The notes below the pieces were generated by a model. It was not told where the DNA came from. It searched no databases and saw only the letters and a program-made list of their open reading frames with translations. DNA of 36,609 nt from an uncultured Lachnospiraceae bacterium (GTDB lineage Bacteria; Bacillota; Clostridia; Lachnospirales; Lachnospiraceae), in assembly GCA_947626395.1 (NCBI GenBank), contig CANQRU010000036.1, positions 1 through 36,609 on the forward strand, read 5' to 3'. Both the position numbers and the translations under genes were made by a program. Positions 34,167-36,609 of this stretch are shown piece after piece; positions within the stretch are counted from its first letter, which is position 1; each line of letters opens with the position of its first letter.

Positions 34167-34218
34167 GTTAAAACTGCTTTTTATAGTGCGGACGTTTTTA
34201 CATGGTCCAAAATACTAT

Positions 34219-34247
34219 TTGACGCGAATTATTCCGCATACTATAAT
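34219..34247 (+). promoter_or_regulatory. Promoter of glgX
   Basis: TTGACG (34219-34224), 17 nt, TATAAT (34242-34247), almost consensus, about 100 nt before the start codon. Confidence 0.8.
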
Positions 34248-34345
34248 GAAGTAGGCTGCCGGCAGACGGCAGCAGAGGAAAGTACAAGGCAGCGCTAAGC
34301 TTGAGGAACCCGGTCAAAGCGGATCGGGCGCGGCAAAGGAGAGAT

Positions 34346-36490
34346 ATGATGGATCCCATACAGCACCGCTATGAACGGATGGACTATTCGGTTTCCGTCC
34401 GTCCCATGGATATTATCGCGGGTTACCCGGTGAGGCCGGGATATTACGACATGAACGGGGCCACGGCCCTTGGACTCGGCGTGAATTTCACGATCTATAC
34501 GATCCGGGGCACGTCGGTGGAGCTTCTTCTGTTCCGCAGGGGGGAGAGCGAGCCCTTTGCCGTGCTTCCGTTTCCGGAGAAATATAAGATCGGCAACGTC
34601 TATTCCATGCTGGTCATGGGTCTTAAGTACGATGAGTTTGAGTATGCCTACCGGGTCGACGGCCCGTGGGATCCGAAGAAGGGGTACCGGTTCGACAAGA
34701 CGAAGATCCTTCTGGATCCTTACGCCAAGGCGGTCACCGGTCAGGGCGTCTGGGGCGTCCGGGACATGGAGAGCACCTATCACGCGCGGGTCGTGAAGGA
34801 TGTCTTTGAGTGGGGCGATATGCCCCAGTCCACGAAGAAGATGAGCGATCTGATCATCTACGAGCTGCATGTGCGCGGGTTCACCCGGCACGGTTCCTCC
34901 GGCGTGAAATATCCGGGCACGTTTGCCGGGCTGAAGGAGAAGATCCCGTACTTAAAGGAACTGGGCGTCAACGCGGTGGAGCTGATGCCGATCTTTGAGT
35001 TCGATGAGACGGTCAACGCCAGGGATGTGGACGGCAACCATCTGCTGGAATACTGGGGCTATAATTCCGTCTGTTTTTTCGCGCCCAATACCAGCTACGC
35101 TTCCACCAGGGAGCATCATCGGGAAGGTGCGGAGCTGAAGCAGATGATCAGGGAGTTTCACGACAACGGCATCGAGGTCATTTTGGACGTGGTGTTCAAT
35201 CACACCGCGGAGGGCAATGAGAAGGGGCCGGTCATTTCCTTTAAGGGCATCGACAATCAGCTTTACTATATGCTGACGCCGGACGGCTACTACTATAATT
35301 TCAGCGGCTGCGGCAACACATTGAACTGCAACCAGCCGGTGGTCCGGAACCTGATCCTGGACTGCCTGCGCTACTGGACCATTAACTACCGTGTGGACGG
35401 TTTCCGCTTCGATCTGGCCAGTATCCTGGGGCGCAAGGCAGACGGCGCGCCGATGAACGAGCCGCCGCTTCTGGAGGCGCTGGCCTACGATCCGGTCCTT
35501 GGAAATGTCAAGCTGATCGCCGAGGCGTGGGACGCGGGCGGCCTCTATCAGGTGGGCAAATTTCCGGCCAGCAAGCGCTGGGCTGAGTGGAACGGACGCT
35601 ACCGGGACGCGGTGCGGGGCTTTCTGAAGGGCGACGCCTGGAACAGCTGGGACGCGGCCTGGAGCATCTGCGGTTCCGGCGATATGTACGGCGGCGTCTA
35701 TTCCGACGGCAACGACAACTACGCAGGCTATAATTCCTGCGTGAATTTCCTGACCTGCCACGACGGCTTTACGCTCTACGACTTATACGCCTACAATGAG
35801 AAACATAACGAAGCCAACGGCTGGAACAATACCGACGGTTCTAATGACAACCGCAGCTGGAACTGCGGGGCGGAGGGGGATACCTGGGATCCGGAAGTGC
35901 TGAACCTGCGTTTTCAGATGATCCGCAACGCCTGCGCGGTTCTGATGTGCAGCCGCGGGACGCCGATGTTTCTGGCCGGCGACGAGTTCGGCAACACCCA
36001 GTTCGGCAACAACAACGCCTACTGCCAGGATAACGAGATCTCCTGGCTGGACTGGAGGCTTCTGGAAAAGAACCGGGAACTTTTCGAATTCTTCAAATAC
36101 ATGATCGCCTTCCGCAAGAAGCATCCGATCATCAGCCGGAAGCTGCCCGACGCGATCTGCGGCATGGAGCCGCTTCACGCGCACGATGTGAACGCGGATA
36201 TCACCAATCTGCCGCCCAACGCCCGCACCATCGGCGTCAGTATGGCCGGGTACGACAAGGAGCGGGGCAGGGACGATATCGTTTATCTGGCGGTCAATAC
36301 CTACTGGGAGGACGTGACGATCACGCTTCCCGATACCCACGGGCGTCTTCACTGGTACCTGGCGGTGAATACGGCCGGGGACAGCCGGGGGCGGTACGTC
36401 TACCAGGAGTGGCAGTCGCCCCATATCGACCGCGAGTTTGTGATGCGGCCGCGGTCGGTGGCGGTGTTTTACGCGGGGTGGAGAAGGTAG
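34346..36490 (+). CDS. glgX: Glycogen debranching enzyme GlgX, GH13 isoamylase type
   Basis: This 714-residue enzyme cleaves alpha-1,6 branches of glycogen. A CBM48-like N-terminal domain (GATALGLGVNFTIYT, RVDGPWDPKKGYRFD) precedes the GH13 barrel. Barrel motifs are DVVFNHTAEG (region I), VDGFRFDLAS with nucleophile Asp near 355 (region II), KLIAEAWDAGG with acid/base Glu near 393 (region III) and LTCHDGFTLYDL with the transition-state Asp near 473 (region IV). ELHVRGFT is typical of this subfamily. ATG 34346, the first of a tandem ATGATG, follows AAAGGAG; an upstream ATG at 34301 has no ribosome site. The gene is monocistronic here, away from other glycogen genes. Confidence 0.94.
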   Translation: MMDPIQHRYERMDYSVSVRPMDIIAGYPVRPGYYDMNGATALGLGVNFTIYTIRGTSVELLLFRRGESEPFAVLPFPEKYKIGNVYSMLVMGLKYDEFEYAYRVDGPWDPKKGYRFDKTKILLDPYAKAVTGQGVWGVRDMESTYHARVVKDVFEWGDMPQSTKKMSDLIIYELHVRGFTRHGSSGVKYPGTFAGLKEKIPYLKELGVNAVELMPIFEFDETVNARDVDGNHLLEYWGYNSVCFFAPNTSYASTREHHREGAELKQMIREFHDNGIEVILDVVFNHTAEGNEKGPVISFKGIDNQLYYMLTPDGYYYNFSGCGNTLNCNQPVVRNLILDCLRYWTINYRVDGFRFDLASILGRKADGAPMNEPPLLEALAYDPVLGNVKLIAEAWDAGGLYQVGKFPASKRWAEWNGRYRDAVRGFLKGDAWNSWDAAWSICGSGDMYGGVYSDGNDNYAGYNSCVNFLTCHDGFTLYDLYAYNEKHNEANGWNNTDGSNDNRSWNCGAEGDTWDPEVLNLRFQMIRNACAVLMCSRGTPMFLAGDEFGNTQFGNNNAYCQDNEISWLDWRLLEKNRELFEFFKYMIAFRKKHPIISRKLPDAICGMEPLHAHDVNADITNLPPNARTIGVSMAGYDKERGRDDIVYLAVNTYWEDVTITLPDTHGRLHWYLAVNTAGDSRGRYVYQEWQSPHIDREFVMRPRSVAVFYAGWRR

Positions 36491-36609
36491 GCTGTTTCCC
36501 GCCGTACGGGCTTTTATGTAGTCTGTATACATGGTAACAGTTCAGCCTTACGGCTAGATTGAAAAAAAGTTATTGTGAAAACGCTGAAATTTTTTATTGC
36601 CCTTTTACC
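36491..36609 (+). other. Window tail, no gene seen
   Basis: A short CCCG/CGGG hairpin followed by CTTTTA just after glgX could be a weak terminator. The AT-rich last 60 bases may be the start of another promoter region. No coding sequence is supported. Confidence 0.3.

Overview
The window looks like chromosomal DNA of a spore-forming, gut-type clostridium, most likely a Lachnospiraceae member. The clues are a moderately GC-rich backbone, a sporulation sigma-G gene, strong AGGAGG-type ribosome sites with some GTG and TTG starts, a VanR/VanS/VanY-type set without a ligase, and a Gram-positive surface protein with a C-terminal sorting signal. No phage, IS transposase, rRNA or CRISPR array is visible. 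The genus is inferred, not shown.

Region by region. 1-1.7 kb: a visibly AT-richer segment with a Nudix hydrolase cut by the window edge, a 25-residue membrane microprotein and an unrecognised HEYTH protein. 1.75-4.0 kb: a DUF1349-like protein and an L-arabinose/L-fucose-isomerase-family protein. 4.1-7.0 kb (minus): VanR-like regulator, VanS-like kinase and a membrane-anchored VanY-type D,D-carboxypeptidase whose ribosome site lies in a 13-bp hairpin. 7.1-8.7 kb (minus): a Gfo/Idh/MocA oxidoreductase fused to a small Cys-rich domain through a repeat-encoded linker. 8.9-10.6 kb: a Cys/Gly/Asn-rich protein with a sporulation-type promoter, and a gluconate 5-dehydrogenase-like SDR behind two palindromic operators. 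10.9-13.4 kb: tRNA-Pro(GGG), sigG and a DUF4143-type ATPase. 13.6-16.6 kb: a lipoprotein, an aldo/keto reductase with ferredoxin tail and a HAD hydrolase. 16.8-23.3 kb: coaX and coaBC diverging from a promoter with a long dyad, then an alpha/beta hydrolase, prfC and a PepV-type dipeptidase. 23.3-26.9 kb: a 202-bp palindromic element and carB. 27.1-34.1 kb: a small XRE regulator diverging from a two-gene unit ending in a 1954-residue surface protein. 34.3-36.5 kb: glycogen debranching enzyme GlgX.

How the genes fit together: CoaX makes 4'-phosphopantothenate and CoaBC carries it to 4'-phosphopantetheine, so their shared control region is a plausible point of CoA regulation. VanRS and VanY form an envelope-response unit. 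The XRE regulator, the 159-residue protein and the surface protein look like one regulated adhesin locus.

The most unusual signal is a 39-nt repeat family. Two clear copies and two degenerate ones lie at the 3' ends of genes (sigG, the oxidoreductase, coaX, carB), each in the orientation of the preceding gene. The copy in the oxidoreductase is translated as a 13-residue tandem repeat joining two domains, as if the repeat had fused two formerly separate genes.
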